Source: Desulfamplus sp964425195
GTDB taxonomy: Bacteria > Desulfobacterota > Desulfobacteria > Desulfobacterales > Desulfobacteraceae
Direction: 5' to 3'
Assembly (NCBI GenBank): GCA_964425195.1
Contig: CAYRLG010000003.1
Coordinates: 62,001-126,000, forward strand
DNA length: 64,000 bases
Part shown: piece after piece, positions 28,027 through 37,730 of the stretch
Layout of the letters: each line of letters begins with the position of its first letter
Position numbering within the stretch: the stretch's first letter is position 1
Position numbers and translations under genes: made by a program
The notes under the pieces: generated by a model
What the model saw: only the letters and a program-made list of their open reading frames with translations
Told to the model about the DNA's origin: nothing
Databases searched by the model: none

Positions 28027-28878
28027 CTACATGATATAGTAAACAGAAGGCTCAGTTCCAAGCTCCTGCTTACGCCGGATTGCATAATTTTCTTTCAAAA
28101 GTGCCCGTACTTCAGATTCTGGATCTTCCAAATCTCCGACAACAATAGCACCTTCTGATGCCTCAACACATGCCGGCTGCAAGCCTTTCTCTAAACGTTC
28201 TGCACAAAGATTACATTTTTCGACAACACCTTTAGAGCGAACTGGAAATTCAGGATTAATTGTTTCAATAAAAGGTCTTGCATCTCTGAAGTTAAAACTT
28301 CTTGAACCATAAGGGCAAGCTGCCATGCAAAAACGGCATCCAATACAACGGTGAAAGTCCATTATAACAATCCCGTCTTCACGTTTAAAGGTTGCCTTTG
28401 TAGGACACGCCTGAACGCATGGTGCATTTTTGCAGTGGTTACAGGTTACAAGAAATGGAAGAGATTTAAATTTATCAGCAAGAAACTCATCTTCCATTTC
28501 AGGAAAAGCATATTTATAATGCTCGTCCCATATCCACTTTATCTCCTGCATCTTTTTTGCAGGGCGAGTATTGGGGTATTTCTCTTCATCTGGCTGAAGA
28601 TCAAAATTTGGTATATTGTGAGCATTACGACAGGCTGTTACAACACCCTCTACAACCTCATCGGTGATCTTACTCGTATCAATTACCATACCCCAACGTT
28701 TGGCTGTAAGTGCATCAGGATTTTGTACTTTAACTGGAAGAGAACTTGCTCCACCACTTGATGCAACAGAAACAGCCTTTATTGCTGGAGCTGCACCAAT
28801 GGCGACTGCAGATAGTCCTGCTGCCTTGAGAAAGCTTCTTCTACTCTTTTTAAGAAAGCTTTTTCTGCTTTTTTTCAT
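28027..28878 (-). CDS. dsrO: DsrO, periplasmic iron-sulfur subunit
   Basis: A ferredoxin-like electron carrier of 283 residues exported folded. The N-terminus has a twin-arginine signal (RRSFLKAA at residues 13-20, then a hydrophobic stretch ending near AIKA). Four-cysteine clusters are CNHCKNAPCVQAC, CIGCRFCMAACP and CNLCAERLEKGLQPAC, consistent with several [4Fe-4S] centres of the DmsB type. It links DsrJ and DsrP on the periplasmic side. Its ATG overlaps the dsrJ stop (ATGA). Confidence 0.95.
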   Translation of the reverse strand: MKKSRKSFLKKSRRSFLKAAGLSAVAIGAAPAIKAVSVASSGGASSLPVKVQNPDALTAKRWGMVIDTSKITDEVVEGVVTACRNAHNIPNFDLQPDEEKYPNTRPAKKMQEIKWIWDEHYKYAFPEMEDEFLADKFKSLPFLVTCNHCKNAPCVQACPTKATFKREDGIVIMDFHRCIGCRFCMAACPYGSRSFNFRDARPFIETINPEFPVRSKGVVEKCNLCAERLEKGLQPACVEASEGAIVVGDLEDPESEVRALLKENYAIRRKQELGTEPSVYYIM

Positions 28879-29270
28879 TGGGTTACCTCCTTAGGGTCTG
28901 TATGGCACTCCCAGCAATAGGGATTCACAGAAGCATAGTTATGACATTTATCGCAAAATTTCTCTTTATCAACATGACACCCCATACAAGAGTCTTCACC
29001 AGTTGAGAGACTCATATTAAAAGATTTGCCATTTGCAGCTTTATAAACTCTCTTTGAATCTCTTACCACGGTATCTCTCCACTCATCAAGAAGGGACATG
29101 TGGTTTGCTCGCATGTCATATTTATCAAGAACACATTTTTTTGCAGCTTTTGCTTTTGCCGACAGCTCTGCCTCTGGTGCAGCATTGGTACCACCAATGT
29201 TAAACCAAAATGGAAACAGGGCAACAATAACAAAAACCGCAAGTCCTGCAATGATTGCATTTTTACTCAT
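28875..29270 (-). CDS. dsrJ: DsrJ, periplasmic triheme cytochrome c
   Basis: A 131-residue cytochrome with an uncleaved-looking N-terminal membrane anchor (residues 5-23). Three heme c sites are visible: CMGCH (95-99), CDKCH (106-110) and CWECH (119-123). Cys46, in a KKCVLDKYDMR block, sits where DsrJ proteins have a conserved cysteine that can ligate a heme. GGAGGA lies just ahead of ATG 29270. An in-frame upstream extension to 29333 lies inside dsrK and is rejected. It overlaps dsrK by 8 nt and dsrO by 4 nt. Confidence 0.94.
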   Translation of the reverse strand: MSKNAIIAGLAVFVIVALFPFWFNIGGTNAAPEAELSAKAKAAKKCVLDKYDMRANHMSLLDEWRDTVVRDSKRVYKAANGKSFNMSLSTGEDSCMGCHVDKEKFCDKCHNYASVNPYCWECHTDPKEVTQ

Positions 29271-30912
29271 CTTCTTCCTCCTCCATACCGGGCAGTGGAT
29301 CACAGCGAAGGTCAGTCTCTCTCTCTTTCTCACCGGGTAGAATCAAAGCATTACCAACCAGCTCATGGATACCACTAACTGTGACACCGGGAACCCAATA
29401 CTCCATCAATGTTGAAAGGGCAGCTCTGTCAATCGCACAGATTGTTCCAAGTGTATTGACGCCAAATTTATCGTGAACATATTTAACTGCATTGGCACGG
29501 GGTAACCCTCCTGCCATTCTAAGTTCAATATTTTCACCAGCATTAAGACCAGAACCGCTGCCGCAGCAGAATGTCTGCTCACGAATGGTGTTTGGTGGCA
29601 TCTCAAAGAAGTTATCACACACATTTTGAATCACATATCTTGGCTCGTCAAGAAGACCCATACCTCTTGATGTATTGCATGAGTCGTGGTAGGTCATAAT
29701 ACGATTTGCATTTCTACTCTTGTCAAGCTCAAGTTTGCCGTGTCTTATGAGATCTGCTGTGAACTCTGTGATATGAACCATTTTTGTTGACTTTGCATTT
29801 TCAAATTTGGTTCCAGTAATAGGATTTACCGGCTCTTCAAGAAAATCTGCAGGACCGTTCATAGTATCCATATATTGATGTATTACTCGCCACATGTGAC
29901 CGCACTCTCCACCAAGAATCCACTTAACGCCAAGACGTCTTGCCTCTGCATACATTTTAGCATTTAGTCTCTTCATGGTCTCGTGTGATGTGAAAAAGCC
30001 AAAATTTCCGCCTTCAGATGCGTAAGTGCTCCATGTAACATCAAGACCATATTTATCTTTCAAGTATTTGAAAAGAATCAGATAACCTTGACAAGTGTAT
30101 GTTCCGGGATCGGCAAAGACATCCCCAGAAGGAGTTATAAAGAGAATATCAGCACCTTTTTTGTTGAACTGTGGCTCTACATTAACACCTGTGATCTCTT
30201 CAATGTCATCAGTAAAAAACTCAATCATCTCTTTGAAGGCATGAGGCTGAATTCCAAGGTGGTTACCTGTTTTATAGCAGTTTGATACTGGTGTAGCAAT
30301 CCAGTCAATATTCAGTCCTAAAAGATTTAGAAGCTCTCTGCCCATTATTGTAATCTCAGCAGTATCAATACCATAAGGGCAAAACACTGAACAACGACGA
30401 CACTCTGTACATTGAAAAAAGTAATACCACCACTCTTTTAGCACATCTAATGTCATTGGTCTGCCACCAGAAAGTTTCTCTCCACCGGGTATCATCTTGA
30501 GAATCTTGGCTGCTTTAGTAAAATCGTTTCTGTATACAGAACGTAAAAGCTCGGCTCTGAGAACTGGCATATTCTTAGGATCGCCGGTACCAAGAAAAAA
30601 GTGACACTTGTCGGCACAAGCACCGCAACGAACACATATATCCATGAAAACTTTGAATGTTCTGAATCTTTCAAGACGCTCTTTTATACCATTGTGGATA
30701 ATCTCCTGCCAGTTTGCAGGCAGTTTCCAATCGTCATCAACGGGATTCCAGGCTCTTGCATTAGGCAGTCCTAAAGTCTCAACGCTTTCAGGTTTTGCTG
30801 CATAACAGTACATCCCGGGTCTTATCTGAACAGGAGCATCCATCCAGTTGCCACAAGAGGGGGTGTGATCTATCTTGTCTAATAGCTCATCAGGTTTAAG
30901 TTCTTCAGACAT
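29263..30912 (-). CDS. dsrK: DsrK, cytoplasmic HdrD-like iron-sulfur subunit
   Basis: A 549-residue protein related to heterodisulfide reductase HdrD. Two four-cysteine ferredoxin motifs are at 93-103 (CVRCGACADKC) and 168-178 (CTECRRCSVFC). C-terminal CCG-type elements (YHDSCNTSRG, CCGSGSGLNAGE) bind the special catalytic [4Fe-4S] cluster. It is thought to reduce the DsrC trisulfide in the cytoplasm with electrons from menaquinol via DsrM. GGAGG ahead of ATG 30912 overlaps the dsrM stop region. Internal order is dsrM-dsrK-dsrJ-dsrO-dsrP. Confidence 0.96.
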   Translation of the reverse strand: MSEELKPDELLDKIDHTPSCGNWMDAPVQIRPGMYCYAAKPESVETLGLPNARAWNPVDDDWKLPANWQEIIHNGIKERLERFRTFKVFMDICVRCGACADKCHFFLGTGDPKNMPVLRAELLRSVYRNDFTKAAKILKMIPGGEKLSGGRPMTLDVLKEWWYYFFQCTECRRCSVFCPYGIDTAEITIMGRELLNLLGLNIDWIATPVSNCYKTGNHLGIQPHAFKEMIEFFTDDIEEITGVNVEPQFNKKGADILFITPSGDVFADPGTYTCQGYLILFKYLKDKYGLDVTWSTYASEGGNFGFFTSHETMKRLNAKMYAEARRLGVKWILGGECGHMWRVIHQYMDTMNGPADFLEEPVNPITGTKFENAKSTKMVHITEFTADLIRHGKLELDKSRNANRIMTYHDSCNTSRGMGLLDEPRYVIQNVCDNFFEMPPNTIREQTFCCGSGSGLNAGENIELRMAGGLPRANAVKYVHDKFGVNTLGTICAIDRAALSTLMEYWVPGVTVSGIHELVGNALILPGEKERETDLRCDPLPGMEEEEDE

Positions 30913-30915
30913 CTA

Positions 30916-31923
30916 TTACGCCTCCTTATCCACTGGAAGTCCAGCTTCTATCATTTTATCTCTGAAGTGATCCTCATACTGCTCATAAGTATGAACATCT
31001 ACAGCGTAGTTCCAGGGGTTAATGTGTCTTTTTGCACGGGTATTATTTGCCATATTTCTTGTTGGGCTAAGGAAAATTCCGCCAGCATGCATAAGTTTGC
31101 TCATGGGGAAATAGGCAAACAGCACACTTACCATAAGAACGTGAGCATAAAAAAGCCCGCCAACTCCGGGGGGAATAACAGGATGAAAGGTGACAAGTCC
31201 CATTGTAAACTCTTTTACACCGGTGATGTCAACTTTTGTGAAATACCTCATTGCAATACCAGTAGCAGCAATTCCGATAATTAAAAACAGAGGAAAATAG
31301 TCGGCAGCAAGAGAGATATAGCTCACCTTTGCATCAAAGATTCTTCTTGCAAGCAAAAATAGTGCTGCTGCAAGAAGAACAATACCAGAGACGAAAACTC
31401 CGGGAAGACCAATCTGAACAATACCATCAAGATATTCAACAAATGTCAGGCAAGCTGGCACTGGCTCCATAAAAAATCTTAAATGGCGTATTATTACCAC
31501 TAAAAATCCATAATGGAATGCAAGTGCACCTATCCATAGAAAAATTTCCCATGAATAGGTAAGTTTGTTGTTTTCATCTCTGTTGAATGCTGCTTTGGTA
31601 TTCCTGAAAAGAGATCTGAATAGAAAGATCTCAAAAAGCATACGGATAAAAACTCCTAATGCTGTATCAGGGTTATCAATGCGATTCTGTTTAATCCATG
31701 GAAGCGATTTCTGCTGTCCGCAGGTTGTGGGAATTCTAAATGGAACTGCAGAGTTTGCCCACCCCATAACGCGGTTTACAAAGCCATAAATAAAGACAAT
31801 GACCGCAAGATAGGGAATGACAATCCCAAAGAACCACTCAAGTCCGGCTCCCTCAACCCCTGCATAAGCCAACAGAAAGAGCAGGAATACTCCTGCCAGG
31901 GGTAACATGTACTTTTGATTCAT
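30916..31923 (-). CDS. dsrM: DsrM, NarI-like membrane cytochrome b subunit
   Basis: A 335-residue membrane subunit carrying heme b, related to NarI. About six hydrophobic segments are visible (for example YMLPLAGVFLLFLLAYAGVE at the N-terminus and IFLWIGALAFHYGFLVVIIR near residue 128), with histidines in FHYGF and RHLRF and in HAGGIFLSPTRN as candidate heme ligands. It passes electrons between menaquinol and DsrK. This is the first gene of the operon, with a GAGGTGG ribosome-binding site. The promoter must lie within 31924-32078, which is AT-rich. Confidence 0.95.
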   Translation of the reverse strand: MNQKYMLPLAGVFLLFLLAYAGVEGAGLEWFFGIVIPYLAVIVFIYGFVNRVMGWANSAVPFRIPTTCGQQKSLPWIKQNRIDNPDTALGVFIRMLFEIFLFRSLFRNTKAAFNRDENNKLTYSWEIFLWIGALAFHYGFLVVIIRHLRFFMEPVPACLTFVEYLDGIVQIGLPGVFVSGIVLLAAALFLLARRIFDAKVSYISLAADYFPLFLIIGIAATGIAMRYFTKVDITGVKEFTMGLVTFHPVIPPGVGGLFYAHVLMVSVLFAYFPMSKLMHAGGIFLSPTRNMANNTRAKRHINPWNYAVDVHTYEQYEDHFRDKMIEAGLPVDKEA

Positions 31924-32078
31924 ATTCCAACCACCTCACAATTTTTCGGTCATGCTAACAGTAGTTGATAAAACCAGATATTTATAAATAAAACTATGGA
32001 TAATATATCTCCCTTTATTATCTTTATCGTATAAATAACTGACCCTATCTGTAAAACACTATAAAACAATGACCTGAT

Positions 32079-32645
32079 TTAAGATTTGCTTGAGCCAATG
32101 AGTTCCGACTCAGTCAGCTCAGTTACTAAACCTGCCCTCTCAAATGCACTGTGTATCCGTCTTTTGGCTTCAGTTGCTTTTAAGAGGAATATATTTTCCC
32201 TACACTTCATAAACCTATTAAATGCTGCAAGAGCAACAAGATCAATTACATAACTAATATGATTAAGATGCTGTTCCTGTTGTTCGAGAAGAGATAAAAC
32301 TATACTCTTTAATTCAAATATAAATAAAATAGCTTGTGATGCAGAAAAGTTTTGTACAGCTCTGATACGAATTATAGGATCAAGTGCGTTTTCGATCTTA
32401 TTTTGACTCAAATCAATCTTATTGGCTGAATAGTCTTGAAAATCCAAGTTTGATGTCATATCTATAATCAGATTAAATGTATCCTCAAGACTTTGCATTG
32501 TCGCACTTCCTACTGGATTATCAAATCTGTTTTTAGATTTTTTTAAGAATTGGGCTGTATCTTCAGGGTATGAATTTACGGCTGATTCAAACCACTTTTT
32601 TAAAATTTCCCCTCTGTTAAGTTGAAGCTTTTGAGCAATATCCAT
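32079..32645 (-). CDS. RsbRD N-terminal-type sensor protein upstream of dsrM
   Basis: An all-helical cytoplasmic protein of 188 residues resembling the RsbT co-antagonist RsbRD N-terminal domain, a globin-like sensor fold. Blocks such as LNRGEILKKWFESAVNSYP, PVGSATMQSLEDTF and a long C-terminal helix ending KRRIHSAFERAGL fit the family. No STAS output domain is attached. It is on the dsr strand, 155 nt upstream of dsrM. From memory, similar proteins occur next to dsrMKJOP in other sulfate reducers, suggesting a regulatory or accessory role. ATG 32645 follows a TTG one codon upstream. Confidence 0.72.
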   Translation of the reverse strand: MDIAQKLQLNRGEILKKWFESAVNSYPEDTAQFLKKSKNRFDNPVGSATMQSLEDTFNLIIDMTSNLDFQDYSANKIDLSQNKIENALDPIIRIRAVQNFSASQAILFIFELKSIVLSLLEQQEQHLNHISYVIDLVALAAFNRFMKCRENIFLLKATEAKRRIHSAFERAGLVTELTESELIGSSKS

Positions 32646-32921
32646 CAATTAATAATTCCAATTCATCATTATAATTGCATATAAAAATATTATTTAAGTA
32701 GTCAAAATAAAAACAGTTAAGTATCTCACAATTAGACCATTTAAGAGTATCTATAATTTAGATTGACCATATAAATAGATTAAAAAACCATATTCCATTT
32801 AACCCTTAGGCGATATAACCATACTATCATTTTATGTCAAGGATAAAAGCAGTTGCGTTATATCCGTATGTTCAATCTCCAAAGGGCTTTATTGAAATAT
32901 AGATTTATCTTTCAGTTATAA

Positions 32922-34394
32922 TTATGTCAAAGATAAGAGGGGAATATCTTCCATTGAGAAGAAGTGGTTTATTACCTTAAATAGCATAAAAGGGTCTTTG
33001 GATCCGGTGATTTCTCTGATAGCGTGCATCCCAAGAGTTGGAGCACCTATATCAACGGTTTTAATGCCAAGAGATGAGGATATTGCAGGTCCTATTGTGC
33101 TGCCACATGGCATATCGCTACGCATAACAAATGACTGAAGCGGGATATCAGCATTTTTGCATATATAGCGAAGAAGTGCTGAAGATTCGCAATCAGATGC
33201 GTATCTTTGAGAGGCATTTATTTTTAAAACAGGACCGTGATTCAAAAAAGGAGTGTGATTTGAATCATGCAATTCAGGATGGGCTGGATGGACTGCATGG
33301 GCATTATCTAATGATATCATAAAAGATCTGGTTGCAGCTTTACTTTTCTGTTCATTATCTGGAATAAGCCTTGAAATAACAGAGCTTAAAAAAGAGCCTT
33401 TAGCACCAACAGCACTATCGCTTCCTACCTCTTCATGGTCAGTGCAGACAACAAAACAAGGTGCAGCAATCCCATCTTGTGAAGTAGTGTCGCTATCAGC
33501 AGAATAAACACGAACAATACTTTTTAAGGCTGCATGGCAAGATAGGAGATTATCAAGACGGGGGGCAGAGATAATCTCTTGATTAACTCCTGTAAAAAAA
33601 GGGTGATGTGCATCAGAAAAAATCATATCAAAATCAAGCAGCTCTTTTATATTAATGTTTGAGTTCTCCTTAATAACCTGTTCAAGTAGCATTAACCTGA
33701 ATGACTTAGCGATGGGTGAGCTCGTATCTCTATATGTGTTTACTGTTTCTAAAGATTCAGATTGAACATTATAGTAAGAGTCGTTTAACTTTGCGTATGA
33801 TTTAATTATAGGGGGCAGATCTATCTGAGGATTTATAACTCTTTTGGTGTTTGCCTCACGATCAAGGTGGATTGCAACTGATGGAATAGTTGCTACAGGT
33901 GCATCGTAATTGACAAGTAAAGTTCTAATAAACTCCTTTCCGTATTCACCAACTCCTGCAATCTTGTCAGACTTCTCATCTTCGATATCATCAGTGACAA
34001 GCACCGTGACTCTTCCCGCGAGATTTAAGCCTCTGTCAAACCAGCTATTAAGAAGAGCACCGCCATACACCTCAACGCCAAGACGGACAATCTGTTGATT
34101 GTTAATTTCAGGAAAGGGTTTAATTTTAAGACACGGACTATCTGTATGTGCTCCCACAAATTTAATTCCAGTCTCCCAAGGACGATTTTTTCCAGTAAGA
34201 AATGCAATAATAGAAGAGCCGTTACGGGTAACAAAATATTTTGAGTGTGGCTTAATAATCCAGCTTTCATGCTCTTTAAGCTCAATAAATCCATTATTAG
34301 AGAGAGTTCTCGCCATATTTGCTACAGCATGAAATTGGGTAGGTGAGTTTTTTATAAAGCTAAATAAATCTTCATTATATTTATAGTAATACAT
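32922..34394 (-). CDS. M18 family aminopeptidase
   Basis: A zinc-dependent aminopeptidase of 490 residues in the aspartyl-aminopeptidase family. The conserved metal and catalytic blocks are GAHTDSPCLKIKP (about residue 80-92), DHEEVGSDSAVGA (about 318-330) and MRSDMPCGSTIGP near the C-terminus. It removes N-terminal acidic residues from peptides in the cytoplasm. GGGGAG is well spaced from ATG 34394; a TTG five codons upstream is less likely. A 273-nt AT-rich gap separates it from the RsbRD gene, holding an 8-bp inverted repeat (GATATAAC/GTTATATC). Confidence 0.92.
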   Translation of the reverse strand: MYYYKYNEDLFSFIKNSPTQFHAVANMARTLSNNGFIELKEHESWIIKPHSKYFVTRNGSSIIAFLTGKNRPWETGIKFVGAHTDSPCLKIKPFPEINNQQIVRLGVEVYGGALLNSWFDRGLNLAGRVTVLVTDDIEDEKSDKIAGVGEYGKEFIRTLLVNYDAPVATIPSVAIHLDREANTKRVINPQIDLPPIIKSYAKLNDSYYNVQSESLETVNTYRDTSSPIAKSFRLMLLEQVIKENSNINIKELLDFDMIFSDAHHPFFTGVNQEIISAPRLDNLLSCHAALKSIVRVYSADSDTTSQDGIAAPCFVVCTDHEEVGSDSAVGAKGSFLSSVISRLIPDNEQKSKAATRSFMISLDNAHAVHPAHPELHDSNHTPFLNHGPVLKINASQRYASDCESSALLRYICKNADIPLQSFVMRSDMPCGSTIGPAISSSLGIKTVDIGAPTLGMHAIREITGSKDPFMLFKVINHFFSMEDIPLLSLT

Positions 34395-34464
34395 TGTTCT
34401 ACTCCCCAAGTATGGATTCTTCTGTTCATGTTATCTTCTTTTTGCTCTTTTAAGTTAAAAATTG

Positions 34465-35244
34465 CTATATTGTGCTCTTTTCTACTCTATCAATAAATTT
34501 TGTAATAGTATTTATAACAACATCAGGAGAATCTTGATGAGGAGAGTGACCACAACTATCTATAAGTAAGGTGTGAGCTTCACCAGAAGATTTAGAGGTA
34601 ATTGAGTTTACCTGTTCTGTTGTTCCATATTGATCAGCTTTACCCTGAATTACAAGCAACGGTACATTAATAGATGGTAAAAGATACTCGATATTCCAGC
34701 TTCTAAACCAATCACTTAACCATGTAGATGACCACGCATTAAATATCTCTTCTGTTTTATCTCCATGCAACTTAAAAAGACCTGATAGCTTACCTGCTGA
34801 AAAAGCCTCATTTGCCTTAACTATACCATCAATAGTAATCTGTTCTACGAAAACATGTGCAGCTGCTGTAACAATACCTTTTAGATAATAAGGTTTCTCT
34901 GCTCCATATATAAGACTTATACTGCCACCATCAGAGTGACCAATCAGGAAGAACGGCTTATCAGGAATAACAGCTTTAATAACTTGAGGAAGTTCATTGA
35001 GAGCGTATTCGTGAAGATAATGAACTGTCCTTTTGCGATTCAGCGATGAAGATTTACCATATCCTCTACGATCATAGGCAAGACCAGGACATTTTGTTTT
35101 GGCACAAATAGACCTATGAAAATCTTTATACATCTGAACAGACCCTAAACCTTCATGAAGAAAGATTAAATAGGGTTTAGATTTATCTCCTTCAATTAAC
35201 TCATAGTAAACTGTATGTTCCTTAGATAATTCAATATTGCTCAT
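34465..35244 (-). CDS. Alpha/beta-fold hydrolase
   Basis: A 259-residue cytoplasmic hydrolase. The nucleophile elbow is GHSDGG (Ser in LIGHSDGGSISLIYG), the oxyanion region is FLHEGLGS, and the catalytic histidine is likely in SCGHSPHQD near the C-terminus. An acid residue in VIQGKADQYG fits the triad. The substrate cannot be told from sequence; small esters or lactones are typical. Its ATG overlaps the ftsK stop (ATGA), so it is translationally coupled to ftsK. Confidence 0.8.
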   Translation of the reverse strand: MSNIELSKEHTVYYELIEGDKSKPYLIFLHEGLGSVQMYKDFHRSICAKTKCPGLAYDRRGYGKSSSLNRKRTVHYLHEYALNELPQVIKAVIPDKPFFLIGHSDGGSISLIYGAEKPYYLKGIVTAAAHVFVEQITIDGIVKANEAFSAGKLSGLFKLHGDKTEEIFNAWSSTWLSDWFRSWNIEYLLPSINVPLLVIQGKADQYGTTEQVNSITSKSSGEAHTLLIDSCGHSPHQDSPDVVINTITKFIDRVEKSTI

Positions 35245-37730
35245 CTATCATCTCCAATAACAAGCACTTCTCTTGGTTTTGAGCCATCTTGGGGACCAAC
35301 AATTCCCTCTTTCTCCATTGTCTCAATTATTCTGGCTGCTCTGTTATATCCTATTCGTAAATGACGCTGTACACTTGAGATTGATGCCTGTCTTGTTCTT
35401 GTTATAAGAGCAACAGCCTCATCATATTTTTCATCATAAAATTGCTCATCGTCACTCTCTCCATTATCTTCTGCTTTTTCGGTTATATCTTCCACATAGT
35501 TTGGTTGTTGCTGCTCTTTGAGAAATGCTGTAACTCTGGCTATCTCCTCTTCTGATACGTATGCACATTGAATACGTTGAAGCCGACCTGTTCCGGGTGG
35601 TAAAAAGAGCATATCGCCATTGCCAAGAAGTTTTTCTGAACCATTGGTATCTAAAATGGTTCTTGAATCTATTTTTGATGAGACCTGAAATGATATTCGG
35701 GTTGGAAAATTTGCCTTAATGATCCCAGTTAACACATCTACAGAGGGTCTTTGTGTTGCCAAAATAAGGTGAATACCAGCAGCACGTGCCATCTGTGCAA
35801 GACGTATTAAAGCCGATTCAACATCACGGGAGGCAACCATCATAAGATCAGCAAACTCATCTACAATCACAACAATGTAAGGTAACTTCGTCAGACTATC
35901 TTCGTCTTCAAGAAGATGATCTGAAATAGTCTCATTTTCGCTATTATATTCACTAAGCAATGCTGCCTTATCTCTGCTGCTACTATCATTTAGAGGCACT
36001 ATCTCTTTGTGTTCAACCATCTTATTGTATTGAAGGAGATTACGTACACCGCATTGTGCGAGAAGTTCGTATCTTCTCTCCATCTCTTTAACAGCCCAAA
36101 ATAGTGCGTTAGTAGCTTTTTTCATGTCTGTCACAACAGGAGAAATAAGGTGAGGAATTCCGTCATAGACAGAAAGTTCAATCCGTTTTGGGTCAACCAT
36201 TATAAACTTTACCTCGTCAGGTTTTGCTTTATACAGAAGACTTATAATCATGGAGTTAAGCCCTACGCTCTTTCCTGTTCCTGTGGCTCCTGCAATCAGA
36301 AGATGGGGCATTGAATCCATTGCTGCTGCAACAGGAGTACCAAGAATATCTCTGCCAAGAGCTAACGTAAGGCGTGAATTTGATTCAACAAATTCACGAG
36401 ATGAGAGCATCTCTTTTAAGACAACAATCTCTCTCTTATCGTTGGGGATTTCAATTCCAACCACATCTTTTCCGGGAATTGGTGCAACAATTCTTATACT
36501 TAACGCACTCAAAGCTAACGCAAGATCGTCAGTAAGATTGACTATTTTGCTTATTTTAACCCCAGATGCTGGACGATACTCAAACGTTGTGATTACAGGA
36601 CCTGGAAGTATATCGACAATTTCGCCCTTTACACCAAAATCTTTAAGTTTATTATCAAGAATCTCAGCTTTATGTTTAAGATATAGCATATCTGGACCGG
36701 CATTTGTTTTTGCTTTATCGTTGAGGATTGAAAGCGGAGGAAGTATAAAAACACCATCTTCTTTTTTGATGCAATCCTCACCTTTTTCTTCAGAACTATT
36801 TATTATATCTTGCTTTTTATGGTGTCTTGTCTGTTTGAAAAAAGTTCTGTTTGGGGATTGAGCATCAATAGCCTCTTTATTTTTATTTTCTGTAAATACT
36901 CTAAAAGTATCTGTAGGTTTATCTGATGTTGAAAAATCTGCATCTGAAATCTTATTATCTGCCATAGTATTGTTAAAAAGATTAAAATCGTTCTCTTTGA
37001 ACTTATCAAAATTCGATTTTAACGTTATTGCTTTGAGATCGAGTTTGATATCTGACAATCTATCCAAACCAGTTTTACTCAGACCAGCTTTAGTAAGAGT
37101 GGTCAAATTTTCTTGGCTTAAAATTCCATTATCCTTTATCTTTCCTCCAAATTCCATAACTAAATTATGAGTCTCCACAGCTTTAAGACCTACAAATTTA
37201 AGAAATATAAAGATAAAATTACGAATTATAATAATCAATTCAGATACAGATATACCAGTGGCAAACACAACACCAGAAAAGATAAAAAAGAGAAAAATGA
37301 TAGCGGAACCGGCTGTATTGGTGTATTTAAGAAGAAAGTCTGAAGTTGACGAGCCAATCAAGCCTCCAGATGAAATATAACCACCGCGTATAAAGAGTTC
37401 TTCTCTGATAATAGATAATATCCCAGCAGTGCCAAACATAATAATCAGACCGCCTACAATTCCAACCCCAAGCTCTTTACCGCTTTTGCCTTTTAAATAC
37501 CAAAAAGATGCTAAAAATAGAAACATTGGAATCCATAAAGAGGCAATTCCAAAGATATCTACCATTATTCCTGACAGATGTGCTCCTATAAGTCCAAAGA
37601 GATTTTTAATACCTTCGGACGCAAAAGATTGGTGGTTAATAGATGGATCAAGTGGGGAGTGAGACAGGAGGCTAACCGATGTCAAAACAAGGAGAAACAG
37701 AAGCAGTATGGCTATAAACTCTTTTTTCAT
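35241..37730 (-). CDS. ftsK: DNA translocase FtsK
   Basis: A septal DNA pump of 829 residues. The N-terminal region has four membrane segments within about residues 5-165. A variable linker (180-320) leads into the motor domain: Walker A GATGTGKS, Walker B YIVVIVDEFADLMM, and the FTSK/SpoIIIE block RPSVDVLTGIIKANFPTRIS. The C-terminal gamma winged helix (ASISSVQRHLRIGYNRAARI) would read polar KOPS-like sites. It clears the chromosome terminus from the septum. It overlaps RNase J upstream and the hydrolase downstream by 4 nt each. Confidence 0.95.
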   Translation of the reverse strand: MKKEFIAILLLFLLVLTSVSLLSHSPLDPSINHQSFASEGIKNLFGLIGAHLSGIMVDIFGIASLWIPMFLFLASFWYLKGKSGKELGVGIVGGLIIMFGTAGILSIIREELFIRGGYISSGGLIGSSTSDFLLKYTNTAGSAIIFLFFIFSGVVFATGISVSELIIIIRNFIFIFLKFVGLKAVETHNLVMEFGGKIKDNGILSQENLTTLTKAGLSKTGLDRLSDIKLDLKAITLKSNFDKFKENDFNLFNNTMADNKISDADFSTSDKPTDTFRVFTENKNKEAIDAQSPNRTFFKQTRHHKKQDIINSSEEKGEDCIKKEDGVFILPPLSILNDKAKTNAGPDMLYLKHKAEILDNKLKDFGVKGEIVDILPGPVITTFEYRPASGVKISKIVNLTDDLALALSALSIRIVAPIPGKDVVGIEIPNDKREIVVLKEMLSSREFVESNSRLTLALGRDILGTPVAAAMDSMPHLLIAGATGTGKSVGLNSMIISLLYKAKPDEVKFIMVDPKRIELSVYDGIPHLISPVVTDMKKATNALFWAVKEMERRYELLAQCGVRNLLQYNKMVEHKEIVPLNDSSSRDKAALLSEYNSENETISDHLLEDEDSLTKLPYIVVIVDEFADLMMVASRDVESALIRLAQMARAAGIHLILATQRPSVDVLTGIIKANFPTRISFQVSSKIDSRTILDTNGSEKLLGNGDMLFLPPGTGRLQRIQCAYVSEEEIARVTAFLKEQQQPNYVEDITEKAEDNGESDDEQFYDEKYDEAVALITRTRQASISSVQRHLRIGYNRAARIIETMEKEGIVGPQDGSKPREVLVIGDDR

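Noticed and set aside
29271..29333. A longer DsrJ N-terminus
   Set aside because: The extra residues are basic and lie inside dsrK; ATG 29270 has GGAGGA directly upstream and begins the membrane anchor correctly.
36250..36861. A 203-codon open frame on the plus strand inside ftsK
   Set aside because: It lies wholly antisense to conserved FtsK motor sequence, has no ribosome-binding site and its composition mirrors the opposite strand codon bias.
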